Notes under the pieces: generated by a model
The model's input: only the letters and a program-made list of their open reading frames with translations
Database searches by the model: none
What the model was told of the DNA's origin: nothing
Assembly (NCBI GenBank): GCA_018340805.1
Contig: JACMZG010001908.1
Location: 37,996,156-38,060,155, forward strand
Direction of reading: 5' to 3'
Origin: Microvelia longipes
Lineage: Eukaryota > Arthropoda > Insecta > Hemiptera > Veliidae
Length of the DNA stretch: 64,000 nt
Part shown: positions 29,701 through 41,960 of the stretch, one piece after another
How the letters are laid out: every line of letters begins with the position of its first letter
Position numbering within the stretch: position 1 is the first letter of the stretch
Made by a program: the position numbers and the translations under genes

Positions 29701-30020
29701 AATAATTTATCTATTAATATCAATTTATTTGACTCTGACTCACTAAAGGATTTTAGAATTATCTCATAGTTCATGAGCTATTGTTTATTGTGACTACGTA
29801 TGATTCTAGTGCATCATCTGGTCCGAACGTTCCGTTTAACGATCGTATACGTCATCATATCTATTTTTACAGCTCTCCGCGAGGTTTCAATATCCAATTG
29901 CAAGTAGTAGGCTTGACTCTCCACAACATCCATCCTAGGAATTCCTCGCTCGTGAACAGATATTCATTGAGGCGTCATTCAGTCCTGCTAAAAAACATAG
30001 ATAACCATGCTATATTATAA
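29250..30020. other. Less AT-rich, CpG-containing patch
   Basis: GCGGACGAGTCCGG, CACGCGCAAC, GACGCG and CACGCGAACCGCG cluster within 29310-29570. A 79-codon + frame follows (29781-30020, MFIVTTYDSSASSG start) with no recognised domain. It could be a promoter or foreign segment; not resolved. Confidence 0.3.
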
Positions 30021-30800
30021 CACGCATCACTTCATAGATATATAATTAACTTTACTTGACCACTTATATTAGTTTATCTATTATACTTCATATTTATCAC
30101 ATCGAGATACTTCAATAGGTAGAAACTCGTAACTATTATAGAGCACCTGAGTTTGATGAAATTCAGAATGGAGACGTGATTTAGAAAGTCATGTATGGGA
30201 ATCAAGAAAATTATCGAAAAACAAGTTTTTATTGGTAAAAATAGACAAATATTTCCTTGATACTTTATGAAACCAAACAAAATAAAAACTATAAATGAAA
30301 TTAGGTTTTGTGCAAGTAATCGTTTACTGTAAATTATTCTAGTTCATTACAGCAATTTGTTTCTAAGCTTTTGAATCTGATTAACTTTGATGAAATCAAA
30401 CTTACAAATTATAAAAATAATAATTTTATTATAAGCTCTTTCGTTTTTGCAAACTGTCGAGCTGCTTTACTACCCTAAATTTTAAGTTTTGAATTAGGTA
30501 TTATTATTTAAATAATGCCTTATCTGTATCAGTTTACTTAACGAATAAGGTATTATTTAATGCATATTCATTTTTGTTTTTATTTCATTTTATTTATTTT
30601 TGAAATTAATATTGTACATATTACAAATAAAATAAAATATTAAAAAAAATACACTTGAGAAAAATAACCTAGAAATCGATCTCAAATAAATAAAAGATTT
30701 CCCTGTAGTTAATATATTTTTTTAATATAATATTTTCTTGTGTCCATTTCTTTAGTAAACAAGGAAAAAAGATTTATTTTGAAAAATCAACAATAAAATG
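30021..30800. other. AT-rich DNA, no gene seen
   Basis: I see no gene or repeat family here. Confidence 0.5.
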
Positions 30801-30815
30801 TAATTTTATTACTGG

Positions 30816-30989
30816 TTAGTTAAAGTGAGTAATGTTAAGTGGGAGTTGGGGATGGTCTCCCCTCTCCGATCTTAGCGGTCCTTCAGGTTCCTCTACGGGT
30901 ACAGTTTCTTCTTCAGTACGTCTTAAACCTGAGTTGGGTTGGTACGCCGTCGTTCCGTTTTGCAATCCTAACCTCACTGTTTTCTTAAT
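30816..30989 (-). other. GC-enriched patch with a possible minus-strand terminal exon
   Basis: About 150 bp are near 50% GC in very AT-rich flanks. The minus strand is open for 57 codons, reading VRLGLQNGTTAYQPNSGLRR, then an acidic TEEETVPVEEPEGPLRSE, ending PLNITHFN before TAA at 30816-30818. An AATAAA follows about 10 nt later on that strand. There is no ATG, and the possible acceptor (AAAACAG) lacks a pyrimidine tract. The + strand is also open (30832-31038). I recognise neither product. Confidence 0.3.
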
Positions 30990-31039
30990 TCAAAGTCGAA
31001 TTCGATTTGCATTGTTTATGATCCTAAATTCGATGTGAT

Positions 31040-34000
31040 ATAAAAACTGTATGGTGTGTTCGTTTTACATTGAAAATAATTTGCATATGGATTACTAATT
31101 TGTTGCTGGAATTAAAAACAAGGTACGTAAATGTTTTGGTATAAATATTTTATCTTATTTTTGTTTTGAATGTTCATAACATCTGATACCTAATCCACCT
31201 TAAGTATTAAAGCGTTTTGAATAATTTATTTTGCATGTACAATGCTGTTTTTTATTCCTGCTGCTTTAAACCTCTCTAATATTTTGTTTTTGAAAATGTT
31301 CTATTTATCACAATGCATGGTAAATACTTTATTGGTTATTTTATTGTTTGTGTCGAGATTTGCATTCGAAGGAAAATGTTTACTTTATTTTAACGTCTAT
31401 AATTATGTGCTTTAGCATACCCCGTACTTAAATTCCGTGTGTTAACACGGATCGGACCAAAATTTGCTTGACATTTATAAAATGTAATTTACTCTTCATC
31501 GGTGGCAAATTTTGTAGCATACACGTGTATAGCCCTCTTTATTAGTGAAATGTTCTGAAATTGTACAACATGCCTACGTCGTCCTATAAACACAACATAC
31601 CTGGCTCTTGAAAATTTTCTAGGTTAAGTCGAGTTTACTGACGAATAATTTGCCACCACTAACTTGTAATTAGTTATTGGTATAATAATTAAGTAAGCAT
31701 TTTATTATGAATAAAAAGGATAGAGTTATTGGACGTAAATTACAATGAAGACAGTGTTCTGGTCGGCAAATTAGCATTTGAATAAAATTTATTCGCTATC
31801 TGTTGATATCCAATGAAATGATAATAAAAACTACGTATTTAAGTTCGCTTGACTTTTGAATATAACGATATTGTTTTCAAAGCTTCAATTGTAATAAAAC
31901 CTTATGCCTTTTTATGCTTAGCGCTACATTTAATAACAAGTATCACCTAGCATTTCTGCTAGGTGATGTCTTTCTGCATGGTGTCTGACTATTACAAAGA
32001 CACGAGGAATCACGGCTTTCCGTGGTCTGCATGGCATAGACAGTTTAAGTGGGGCATCGACCCATGACTATTTGAGGTTTTTAGAGAGCCCGTGAGATTT
32101 TTTGAGAGTGGTTCTTCTTGTAAATAATGGGGGGGGGGGAAGGGTCATGAATATTTAGGCCCTTGCTCTTCCACTTCCCCAGTTTTGATTAAATAAAGAG
32201 AAGGTATTAAAGGTTATTACCTTAATACTCAATGATAATAATCAATTTTACTAAACAATGCAAATATTAATTTAAAATGGAGAGATAGTTTAACGAAACA
32301 ATAATTGTATTAAACCTGCACTCATATACGCGACGCTTCAATTTCTTATCAGTTTCTAAATGAATAGTTTTATTAATAAAATGTTGGACAGCGGGATTAT
32401 GCATAAGGGTCGTTCAATCCGCTGTAGTTTATCAAGCGCTTGGATTCCTTGATCTTTGCTAAATTTAGTTTGTTCGCTGGTTTCGTAGCTCCTACATTTT
32501 TGTAACAGCTCCAAAAGTACCCTAATTAATTGTGATGTATTTATTTAATTTTTACTTAATCTTGCTGCTGGATTATGACGTTATTTCAAAATCAATGTGC
32601 TTTGGTGTTCACATCTTCTCAGAAACAGATTGCAAATGTGTTTTAGTTTTAGTGTAAGATAATTCTTAATACTGATATATGATATTACTATAACCTTATT
32701 AATAAATAGGAGTTTTGGTTGTCTGAAATTATGCTGTTGCAAGATCAGCTTTCTGCTATAATTTGATTTTCAATTATTACATATATATTTAAATGAGAAA
32801 GTAATTTATTTTCCTACTCTTCTAGAACTTTTTACGTACTTATTTAATACCTGTAATTTGGGTCGTATTAAATTTTTAAAGGTCCAAAAAATGATCACTG
32901 ACCTTCTATTGTTAAAATGACCTTAGTTTTGTGTTTTGAGTTTCAAGCTTATAGCTAAAAAATATAGAACAAAAACAATTTACAACCATGGGGTTGGGTA
33001 AACTGAATTAAAATTAATTGATTAATGAGTTACACTTACATTAATCAGCTAAAACTTCAACCTGATTTGTTAGTGAGGTGTAGTCAATAAATTGAAAAAC
33101 ATTATTTTGATGTGTTTATTGTCTTAGCTGAAATACAACTGAGCCTGGAAAAACTGGTGGGGGAAATACATATTAATTTCTTACATTTATTAAGTAATAA
33201 ATAATCAAAGATCATAACAGTTAGTATCTGCTTATTTAAATCTAAACTGCTACTTGTTGCTACCTCTAATTTAATGGCAGGCTTTGCGTAATGAAATTAT
33301 TTGCCCTCCACCCTTTAATTTAGTTTTGGTTTGGGGCATGTAATCTCTATTATATGTAACCCTATATCTATACTATATGGGTTGCGAACAAAAGAAAAGA
33401 TGTAAATAATATTAACATTGATTATTTTTTTGTTTTGTGGCTAATTAACAGTCTTGACAGGTTTACTCTTAAGTAAAAACTGACCGTACTTAACGAAAAT
33501 GACCTTTGAATGAAAATATATTAATAATTTAAATAATATTCGTTTGATATACTTATTATATACTGCCATCTAGATGAGTGGGGAGGGGCGAATAATAGTT
33601 GGGTTTTTCGACTCCTGCTTGAACTTCCATTATGATATTTAATGTATTCTGTTTACTTTAGCAGGTATATATGTGGATATATTAGATTCATCAAAATATT
33701 TTGATGAGTAGTCATCAAATTAGAGTCTCCCTTACCAAAGCATGATTTTTGATAGCTTGAGATATCGAAATCCCAAGTTTAATAGCATATGACTGCAAGG
33801 TCTTGCACGCTCAATCTTTTATTGCAATATTTTCATTTTTTTTTTTTTGGTGTCATCAGCAAAGAAGATGAATTATTTACTGTATGTACCGTCGGGCAAC
33901 ATAAAACATGCATGATGCATCTTCTTTTTTCGATTTATATATCTTGAAATGTTAAATATTAATTTTAGTTTTGTAGTTAAATATCTTTAAATTGTAGTTT

Positions 34001-34440
34001 AATGTTTTTTTCTTCTTGAGATACTTCTTACAGTTGAAATATACTCGTATATAGTCGTACCCAGCCTGTGTATAGTTTAAAAATTAGTTAATTGTAATGT
34101 AACTTAGGCATTTGTGTGCCTAAACACTGTTTATGACCACTTGTTGTGAAGAAACTTCGGTGCTTTGTTTGGCTTTTTAAGTTTTATGATGATTGATGAA
34201 ATTATAATTTTCTTCTTACAGTTTTAAAGTTATAATTTATAAATTTTAAAAGTTAAATAAGTTGAATTTATTACCTTATCTTATTTTATAGTCATAGCAA
34301 CTTTTCTTTTAATCTATTTTATCCATTAAATGTACACCTTAATATTTTAAATTTTTTACTACCCCTAATAACACCAATTTATTAATGGGTTATTATTATT
34401 TTTAATTTCTGATAAGTAAATGAATATTACGAGCAACTCT
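31040..34440. other. Mostly unique AT-rich DNA
   Basis: Two small hairpins stand out: ATCACCTAGCA/TGCTAGGTGAT at 31942-31967 and ATCACGG/CCGTGGT at about 32010-32027. A run of nine G lies near 32130. No gene seen. Confidence 0.5.
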
Positions 34441-34449
34441 AAGTAACAA

Positions 34450-34830
34450 AATAATTCTAGCGCGCAGGTCCGTATGCCGGGCAAATCCTCTGAAATCCGT
34501 GCTTCCGTGCTTAACAATCTATTTTTGCTTTCGCTTTATAACTTGAGCAGTAGTATTGCTACTCGTTACTCGATTTTTATCTGCAGTGTTTTAAGGGAAA
34601 CGCGCTGAAACCTTTCTGCGATAAGTATTAAATTAGTGCAAATAATGTTGTGCATAGAATTTTGCGCATTTCCTTTGAAATTCAAATAAAACAAGTAATA
34701 ATGCTTCTGCTCAAGTTATGAAGCATAAACCGGAACCAAAATGGATCGTCAAGCACGCATTTTAAAGAAAAATTCGCCCATCATGCGGAACCCCGCAAAA
34801 GAAATTTAATGGCTCGAGCTGGCGCCAATA
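34450..34830. mobile_element. Foldback (MITE-like) element
   Basis: The left half (GTGCTTAAC, then CTTTATAACTTGAGCAGTAG) is mirrored in the right half (CTTCTGCTCAAGTTATGAAG, then GTCAAGCACGC), with arms of about 110 bp at roughly 75-80% identity. CG content is higher than the flanks. No coding frame. Confidence 0.6.
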
Positions 34831-36650
34831 ACAATATTAGATTATCAAATTTTACCATTGTGACAATAAATGATTTCTCTTTCTTTTATTATTCCTATGT
34901 ATAAATACGTAAAGTTAATTAGAAGTCAACTAACTTCACAATTTGATGCAAGGGTTTAAAACAAGCATGACTGTTATTATCGATAAAACACTAAAATCTT
35001 GCTTTTTGTGAACTATGTCAAGTAATAAATGTAATAAATTATAATATTTTCTAAATGATAATTAAATATATTTTTCAGTTAACATAAGGGACTAAATGAT
35101 CGTGTTATGTTTTATGAGTGCGTTATTATCTTGTGTTATTATAATATTGACATATATAGCTTTTAGATTTATATCTACTGTTAAAAATAATATACATGTA
35201 TAGGAAACCTTAGCTGTATTAATTCTAAAAGTTCGTAAGATTTTTTACGAAACATCATTTTTAGTTTCTTTGGATTGAATGTTATGTGTTTTGAATTCCC
35301 ACACCTTGCTTTGTTTTATTTTATATTTTTTCCTTCGATTCTTATCTTGTGAGTTCTACTATATCCATAAGAAAACATATAATATATAACGAAACCTTGG
35401 CTGCTTTAATATTAACGTAGTTTCATCTATCGTCCATCTTGTGACGATGCGGTACTCGCATTTTTGATTTGATTACTCTTCGTGTTTTGAATTTAATATT
35501 CTTATTAATATAAGGTCATTTTTAATTCTTTTGAGTTCAACTTGAACACCGTTAATGTATGTGGATTTTTATGGTGTAGATTTTTCTTAAGTTCTATACT
35601 CTGTGGATGTAATGTTTTTATAATTAATGGGAGGTTATTTTACTGTTTTAATGTTGTATGAACTTGCTTCACAATTGTATTCATAATGTTTTATAACTGT
35701 TCTTTGTATAGTTTTGTTATTTAGATTTATTATTATTATTCCTATTTATTATTATGCTAGTAAAATTCTTTTAATAATATTTCTTTTTCTCCTACATATT
35801 GATTGAACTTAACAATCAAACGATCTGAATTAAAATGCATTTATGATCTTATTTAACTTAAAGCTTTAATATTTATTTATAATATTCTTTGTTTAAGAAT
35901 ATAAGTATTTGAACTTACCGTGAAGTAATATACCCCTCGTACTTTTCTTCTAATTTTTTAAAGCGTATATATTTAACTAAATAGTTTGTAACTTGTGTTA
36001 GTAGGATGCTCTAACGTACTAAGTTTCAAACAGAGAATGTTCACTAAGCATTTCTACGCTTCACTGGTTTACTTAACAAGTTTTTGGTGTACATCTTGTA
36101 AGCACTCAAGCAGGTACCTGATACCTACTTATCGTTTTTATGAAATAAACCTTTTTTGACACCTGATACTTCTACATCCTAGAATATTATGCCTACTTAA
36201 ATAATCCTAATGTTGACATTAGCTTTTAGGTACCAGCTTTGTTTAGCTTTTTAAATCAAATGTGTTTATAACTAGTAAATAGACCTTGCATTTGTTTTGT
36301 TTGTAAAAGTAAAGATAATGGAGTAAATGTAAAAGAGGGGTTTCGGTTTTTTTTTCTTCCCACATTTTTTGAATTTAACATTGTACTTGAATTATTTTAA
36401 ACCATCACTAGATATACCATATTTAACCAAAATTAACAACGAATTATCATTTATCACTATAAAATGTTATGCTCTTAGACTCGAACATTACAAAGGTTAT
36501 GAAGGCTAAGTAATGCTACCTAGCTTTCATAAATTTTCCATTATAAGCTTTCATAATTACTGCAGTTAAAACAGATCAAAAACTAGAGAAAGACCCCTAA
36601 AAAATAAAAGTATAATAAAAAGTATGAAATACTGTTTTAGAAAATGAGTA
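34831..36650. other. AT-rich DNA, no gene seen
   Basis: I see nothing recognisable here. Confidence 0.5.
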
Positions 36651-36660
36651 GTTTTTATTA

Positions 36661-37455
36661 CTACTTTTCCTCATTTATACCGTAGGTATATAGGAAAAGT
36701 ATTGTATTTGAAAACAATCCGAAACCGGGATGTCACCGGAATTATCCGTTTTAGGTGTTTTAAGTCCTTCTAAGTTGTTTTCTCAAAACCGCGCAGTGGT
36801 GTATGTGTAAAGATAATAAGATACATATGTGTGTGTGTCTGTTATCATCGTAGCTCTCTGTATATTTACGCTAAATAGGTGTAGTTATACTATAGGTGTA
36901 GTTGAGCTATCCAGAAAATAATTTCGAAAAATCTTAAAACGCGAACAAAATGTTGCCATCAGATTGAGATCGCATGGAACATGACACGGATGTAGCCATG
37001 CATAAGACTAACATATATGCCAAGTCATCTCATTATCAGCATTAGTTCAACTTGTGTTCGTTGTTGGTACGACTTGTGTACGTTTTTAAAGAGAATTATA
37101 AATCAGAAAATAATCCAATTAAGTTTAACTTTGGTGCAAGTATATTACATTTACGTAATAAATAAAGACACCAAGTTTCGTTCAATATAAGGTCATCCAT
37201 GATTTTTGTTGGGTCATAAAAGTTAAACAACATCGATCGTGGTCAGCGCCCGGATGGATGACCGCTAGGAATGAAGCGGATGCAGTTATTATCTGAGAAC
37301 GAGCGAAGTGAGTGTGAAGACGTGTTGCAGTATAAATTTAACGACTTGTATATTCTGAGGACGAATGAAGCGAGTCCGAAGTGGGATGAGGAGGATGAGC
37401 GTAGCGATTCCGATGTGATGAGGAAAAGTTCCGAGGTACCCCGTACCTGATTATT
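36661..37455 (+). mobile_element. Family A repeat, nearly full copy
   Basis: The 5' part has ACTTTTCCTCAT at 36663-36674 and TACCGTAGG. The inverted partner ATGAGGAAAAGT lies at 37418-37429, and GGTAC-CCC-GTACC closes the element at 37435-37447. Between them are the family blocks seen in the other copies and two hairpin cores: GACGAATGAAGCGAGTC, and GGATGAGCGTAGCGATTCC at 37393-37411. The sub-terminal inverted repeats and 3' stem-loop are Helentron-like. Confidence 0.8.
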
Positions 37456-38890
37456 TTAATTCTTAGTTGGTTGTGGATATATTTATTTTAAGTCTGTTGT
37501 AATATCATTGTCTCTATTAATGTTCTAAATATCTATGATCTTTGTTTAACTTTGCCTTTAATAATTTTCCTTTTGAATAAAACAACAAAAGCAATGATAT
37601 TTCACAACACGGCCGTGTGTTTGCCTTGTTTCATTCATATTCATGCTAATTTTCATATCACAGATACGGGGATGGTTTTAAAATAGATTCTAAGTTATGT
37701 AATTTACTTTGTAGCTAGAGGTGTGACTACCAATACAGAAAAGTACTGAGATCAATACGATTCGAGTCAAAGGTCATTGTATTAGATTGTTTTAGTTTTT
37801 AATAGCTTAATCTAACATCAAAGGATTTAGCTCTAGTTTCCTTTGGTAATACTAATACTAATTGCTAAGTTTTATGTAAACAGTTTATGTTAACTTTTAA
37901 AGTAAAAAACGATCAGTTTAAAGGCTTGAGGTTTGCATGCTATTCGGTCAGGAAGGAAAGCGGTAATGCCCTTCTACAATTAAGTCTTCTAACTATTGAA
38001 TGTAATCTGTCTTCTTAAATCGCAAAACAATCCGTTGAATTCCGGAGCTGATTTTTTATAGTATTACATTTTAGTATAAACTATTTCAAATTTAAAATTT
38101 CTTTAAATTGAACATTATCTAACTATTGAACGGTGAATTAGGATCGAATTAAATGGCTTAAAGATCTTAATTTAGTATTTTGCTACTATATATAAACTTA
38201 AGTTGGTGATTGATTTATATTTTTTTAGAATTTAAAGGTCCGGTATATTAAAAGAATTTGGTGTCAGTAGCTTAAAGTATGGCTGTGGTTCTATGCACTA
38301 AAGTATTTTGGTGGATCTGAAAATAAAACTTCAGTTTCACCTACTAGTAGACAGGTCTTTGATATCTCTTATTATTTGTAAAGGATTCCTTTGAATTTTA
38401 GGCAAACTCAATGTATTTTGGTTCCATAATCAAAATTTGGTGAACATTAATCTGGGGCCGTATTGCTTACAACAAAATCTCAAATTGTAACTCAGTTTCC
38501 TTTTTTTATTTAGTAATAATTCAGCCAACAATTATTGCTTGATTGCTATTCACTCTGGTAGAAAAGTTACTTAGACGATAAAATCTAGAAGTATTTTCAG
38601 ACAGAAATTTTTTAACTTCCAATCTATGTTCATACAGTACCTTGGACAGTTTATGATGTCTGAGATTAGTATATAAATATTGGACATGTTTTTCTATTTG
38701 TAAATAAAAATGTTTCTTTTTTTAAAAATATTCAGTTTATTTTAGGTTAACGGTCATGTCAAATCAAATCAAAAAATGGCTGTATTTATTAAAAACAATG
38801 TTAATTAAATACAAAATTGTAAAACATTAGCGATATTATTAATACTTATGTATGTCTCCATAACATACATACACACACACACATGTAATA
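37456..38890. other. AT-rich DNA, no gene seen
   Basis: I see no gene or repeat family here. Confidence 0.5.
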
Positions 38891-38913
38891 CAAACATACA
38901 TATTATATATATA

Positions 38914-38957
<44 letters not shown>

Positions 38958-39065
38958 TATATACGTGTGAGTGTGGATATACTTCTTAACGACCATGTTA
39001 GATTGGCCTTTAGCCTTGATGATTCAAACAACATTGGCCGCGAAGCAGCCTGAAGAACAGACGGC
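38891..39065 (+). mobile_element. Family B-related fragment with (TA)n
   Basis: A (TA)n run (about 38903-38963) is followed at 39030-39052 by ACAACATTGGCCGCGAAGCA, close to the ACAACAATGTGGCCGCGAAG of family B. Confidence 0.45.
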
Positions 39066-39837
39066 TCAAAGGTTTAAGGCCCCTTATTAATCATAGGATT
39101 AAAGGTAATTTAATTTATATATCATTTGATCCTACCGAGTTTTTGCAAAACATAAATAGTTGACACAATATAATTGTGTCAATTTAATTTATATTTGACA
39201 TAATTACCCATAGCTTATTTCGGGGTAAAGATCAGTCAATTGACAAATATTGGTGTTACTGGCTGCATAAGAATTGCATTTTTAACAATTCTAGGCCCTT
39301 GAACTGGTAATTTCGACTTTTTGTGACAAATTAAGCCATACACATACCCTAGTTGCTGATAAGTTAAACAGTGTGTCTTACACTTCTTTTCATAATTCCC
39401 ATCCCATTTCAAAAAACCATTCGTTGTTAGCTATTCTATAAAGTTGTTCAATTTGGTCATTGTTTCTTCTTCTACTTTAACCTCTTATCTACAACTCCAT
39501 AGTCAGCCTACGTTTTTAGATGATAATATTCTTAAACTTTTTCTTTTTGTTATTTGAATGTGATTGAACTATAGCGTTTCCATTTGGACTAAAATTGAAA
39601 GATTCTATCACGTAATGAGAACATCACCTTTACAAGGGAAATCTGAGTCAAGGAAAACTCAGGTGTTATTAGATATTAGTCATTTTCTTTGAAGATTCAT
39701 TGCTTTGAATCTTCTTTCTCTTTTTTATTGCCATATTACTAAAAAAAAACTAGGGTAGTCTATTTATTGCCTGTCTTGTCTGTAATCTAACCTTTTATTT
39801 TTCTATTTAATAAAAGTTTCTCATAATATTGTTTTTA

Positions 39838-40395
39838 CTTTTTTTCATTTATACCGTAGGTTTATAGAAAAAGTGTTGTGTTTGCAAAACAATCCAAAAC
39901 CAGGATTCATTAAACGCAAAACAATGTTGTGTTCAATTTGAGATTTAGCACCCATTTGGCCATATTTAAGACTAACATATGTGCCAAGTTTCATCTCATT
40001 ATTCGCATTAGTTCTTTCATCAAATAACAAGTCATTTTTTAAAAACGAAGACTTGTTATTTGATGAAAGAACTAATGCGAATCACCGTTTTTAAAAAATG
40101 GTGAAAAATCGGAAAATAATTTAATTTAGTTGAAGTTTGGTACAAGAGTATACCTTTTTGTAATAAATAAGTACACTACGTTTCGCTTCAAGACAAGTAC
40201 ATCCATGATTTATGTGGGATCATAAAAGTTATGCAGCATTGAGCGGGGTCAATGCTATAGGGGTGACCGCCAAGAATAAAACGGATGCATTTACTATCTG
40301 GAGACGAGCGCAGTATAAATTTGGCGAGACAGAGTGGATGAGCGTAGCAAATCCGATGTGATGAGGAAATGGTCAGAGGTACCCCGTACTTGGGA
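39838..40395 (+). mobile_element. Family A repeat with an internal deletion and inverted segment
   Basis: It has the family 5' start (TTTATACCGTAGG), the ACTAACATATGTGCCAAGT block, the AAGTACACTACGTTTCG block, GGATGAGCGTAGCAAATCC and GAGGTACCCCGTAC. A 33-bp inverted repeat (40001-40033 and 40050-40082) lies inside. Confidence 0.8.
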
Positions 40396-40547
40396 CTTTT
40401 TGTATATAGTTATAGCAATATAGCGCGCGATATCTTTATTTAATTAATCAATTATTTATTACCTATTCTATCCAGTGAAAAGCAAGCCTGTTATTGATAA
40501 TACTATTTTATGTATTATTTGCAACGTAAGTTCCTGATGCAACGTAT

Positions 40548-40622
40548 TACAAGAGCGAAGCGAGTCCGAAGTAGGGTGGATGAGTGTAGCAAATCCGATG
40601 TGATAAGTTCTGAGGTACCCTC
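40548..40622 (+). mobile_element. Family A repeat, 3' fragment
   Basis: GAGCGAAGCGAGTCCGAAGT, GGATGAGTGTAGCAAATCC and GAGGTACCC are the family's hairpin and 3' blocks. Confidence 0.75.
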
Positions 40623-41261
40623 ACATTTTATTTTTTGTCTTTTTTTCGATTGTTTATTTTAGTAAGTTAATTATATATTTATACATGTAAATAAATACAG
40701 CATTGAGTAACTTGCCTTTTAATATCTTTAGTGGCGGCTTCATTTTTAGTTGATGTAAGATTTTGAAGTATAAAAAAAAAGATTTCAAAGGTTCCATTTT
40801 AATTGGTTATACCTTGATTATTTTCAATTAGTATTTATTATCCTCTTTTTTGGATTAAAATAAATGTCATTTTTTTCTCTCTTTTTAGTGTAAGAGTCTT
40901 AAATAATGTAAATAGAGGTGTTTCTTTCTTTTAACTAGACTTTAATTTTGTTCTCTTCAACAAAGAAACCTAAAACAGTGCTGTAAAGTAAAACAGGATA
41001 AAGCCACGAGGCTTGAGGAAGGAAATGAAAAAAGAGATAAAAAAGAGCGTTTCAGACTTTACATTTTTATTTAAAATCCTTGATACTTATGTACTTTTTA
41101 ATTTATTTTACCTGTAATTTCAATCTATACTGTATAATAATAGCCAATGCCAAGACATAATTCCTTATCATCTAGGCTTTATAATGTATTAAAGTTAAGT
41201 TGTAAAGGCTTTAAGTTGTATTTAATGTAGTTAATAAATGTTCAAAGCCTATTTTTTAAAT

Positions 41262-41570
41262 GTGTATGACGTCATTTACTAATAAATAATGTCTCAGAAA
41301 TCATTTGGAAATTTCTCCTCTAAAAGTTACTGAATCGGGCTGAAATACACAAATACGAAGCTTATTATCAGCATTAATTCCGATCTTGGTCGATTGATCA
41401 ATAGCTTAATGTAAACAAATCACGTTTTTGGCTACTAAATTTGGAAATTCGCTTACATGATGGCAGTATGCATCTTACAAAACTACTAATACGACAAACT
41501 ACTTCAGAACAACAATCATGTGTGCGTGAAGTGGCTTCAGGGAAGCCTCCCAGCGTCGACGTTAACTTAA
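41262..41570 (+). mobile_element. Diverged family B relative
   Basis: It contains ATGACGTCATTTACTAATAA, GGAAATTCGCTTACATGATG and CATGTGTGCGTGAAGTGGCT plus GGGAAGCCTCCC, in the same order as the CRE-like, sub-terminal and hairpin parts of family B. Confidence 0.5.
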
Positions 41571-41784
41571 TACTTAGACTTAATACTTACTTATTTTATT
41601 TACTTACAACTTTATTAGTAATAACGTATAAAGTTAAACATTAGTCTTTAAAATTTATTTAATCTGATTCTTATCTACAGAAGACTTTCGTTAAAAATTA
41701 CAACTATATTTTGTTGTTTATTTTCGTAACAGGAAACTAGGACATGATTAAAGGGTTCTGTTTCAAGTTTAAAGTTCTTAGTAC

Positions 41785-41960
41785 GTGCAACTTGTTTTGG
41801 ACGCCAAGTCCTGGCGGCCGAGGTCGATGTCCCTTGGTCACGTATGCGTCGTGACAGTACTTCTATATAAGGATCTACTCAGCATCTGAAAATCACATTA
41901 ATCAACTGACCCTCCTATTTAGGCTCCTAACTTCGCGTGTGGTTTATTATTAAATCATCA
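41785..41960 (+). promoter_or_regulatory. TATA-type promoter segment, possible LTR relic
   Basis: GC-richer text (GGACGCCAAGTCCTGGCGG) is followed by CTATATAAGG at about 41863 and CTACTCAGCATC about 10 bp later. LTR promoters often look like this, but I find no clear TG...CA ends with a target duplication. Confidence 0.25.

Noticed and set aside
41441..41644. 67-codon + frame
   Set aside because: It overlaps a diverged family B tail and has no domain.
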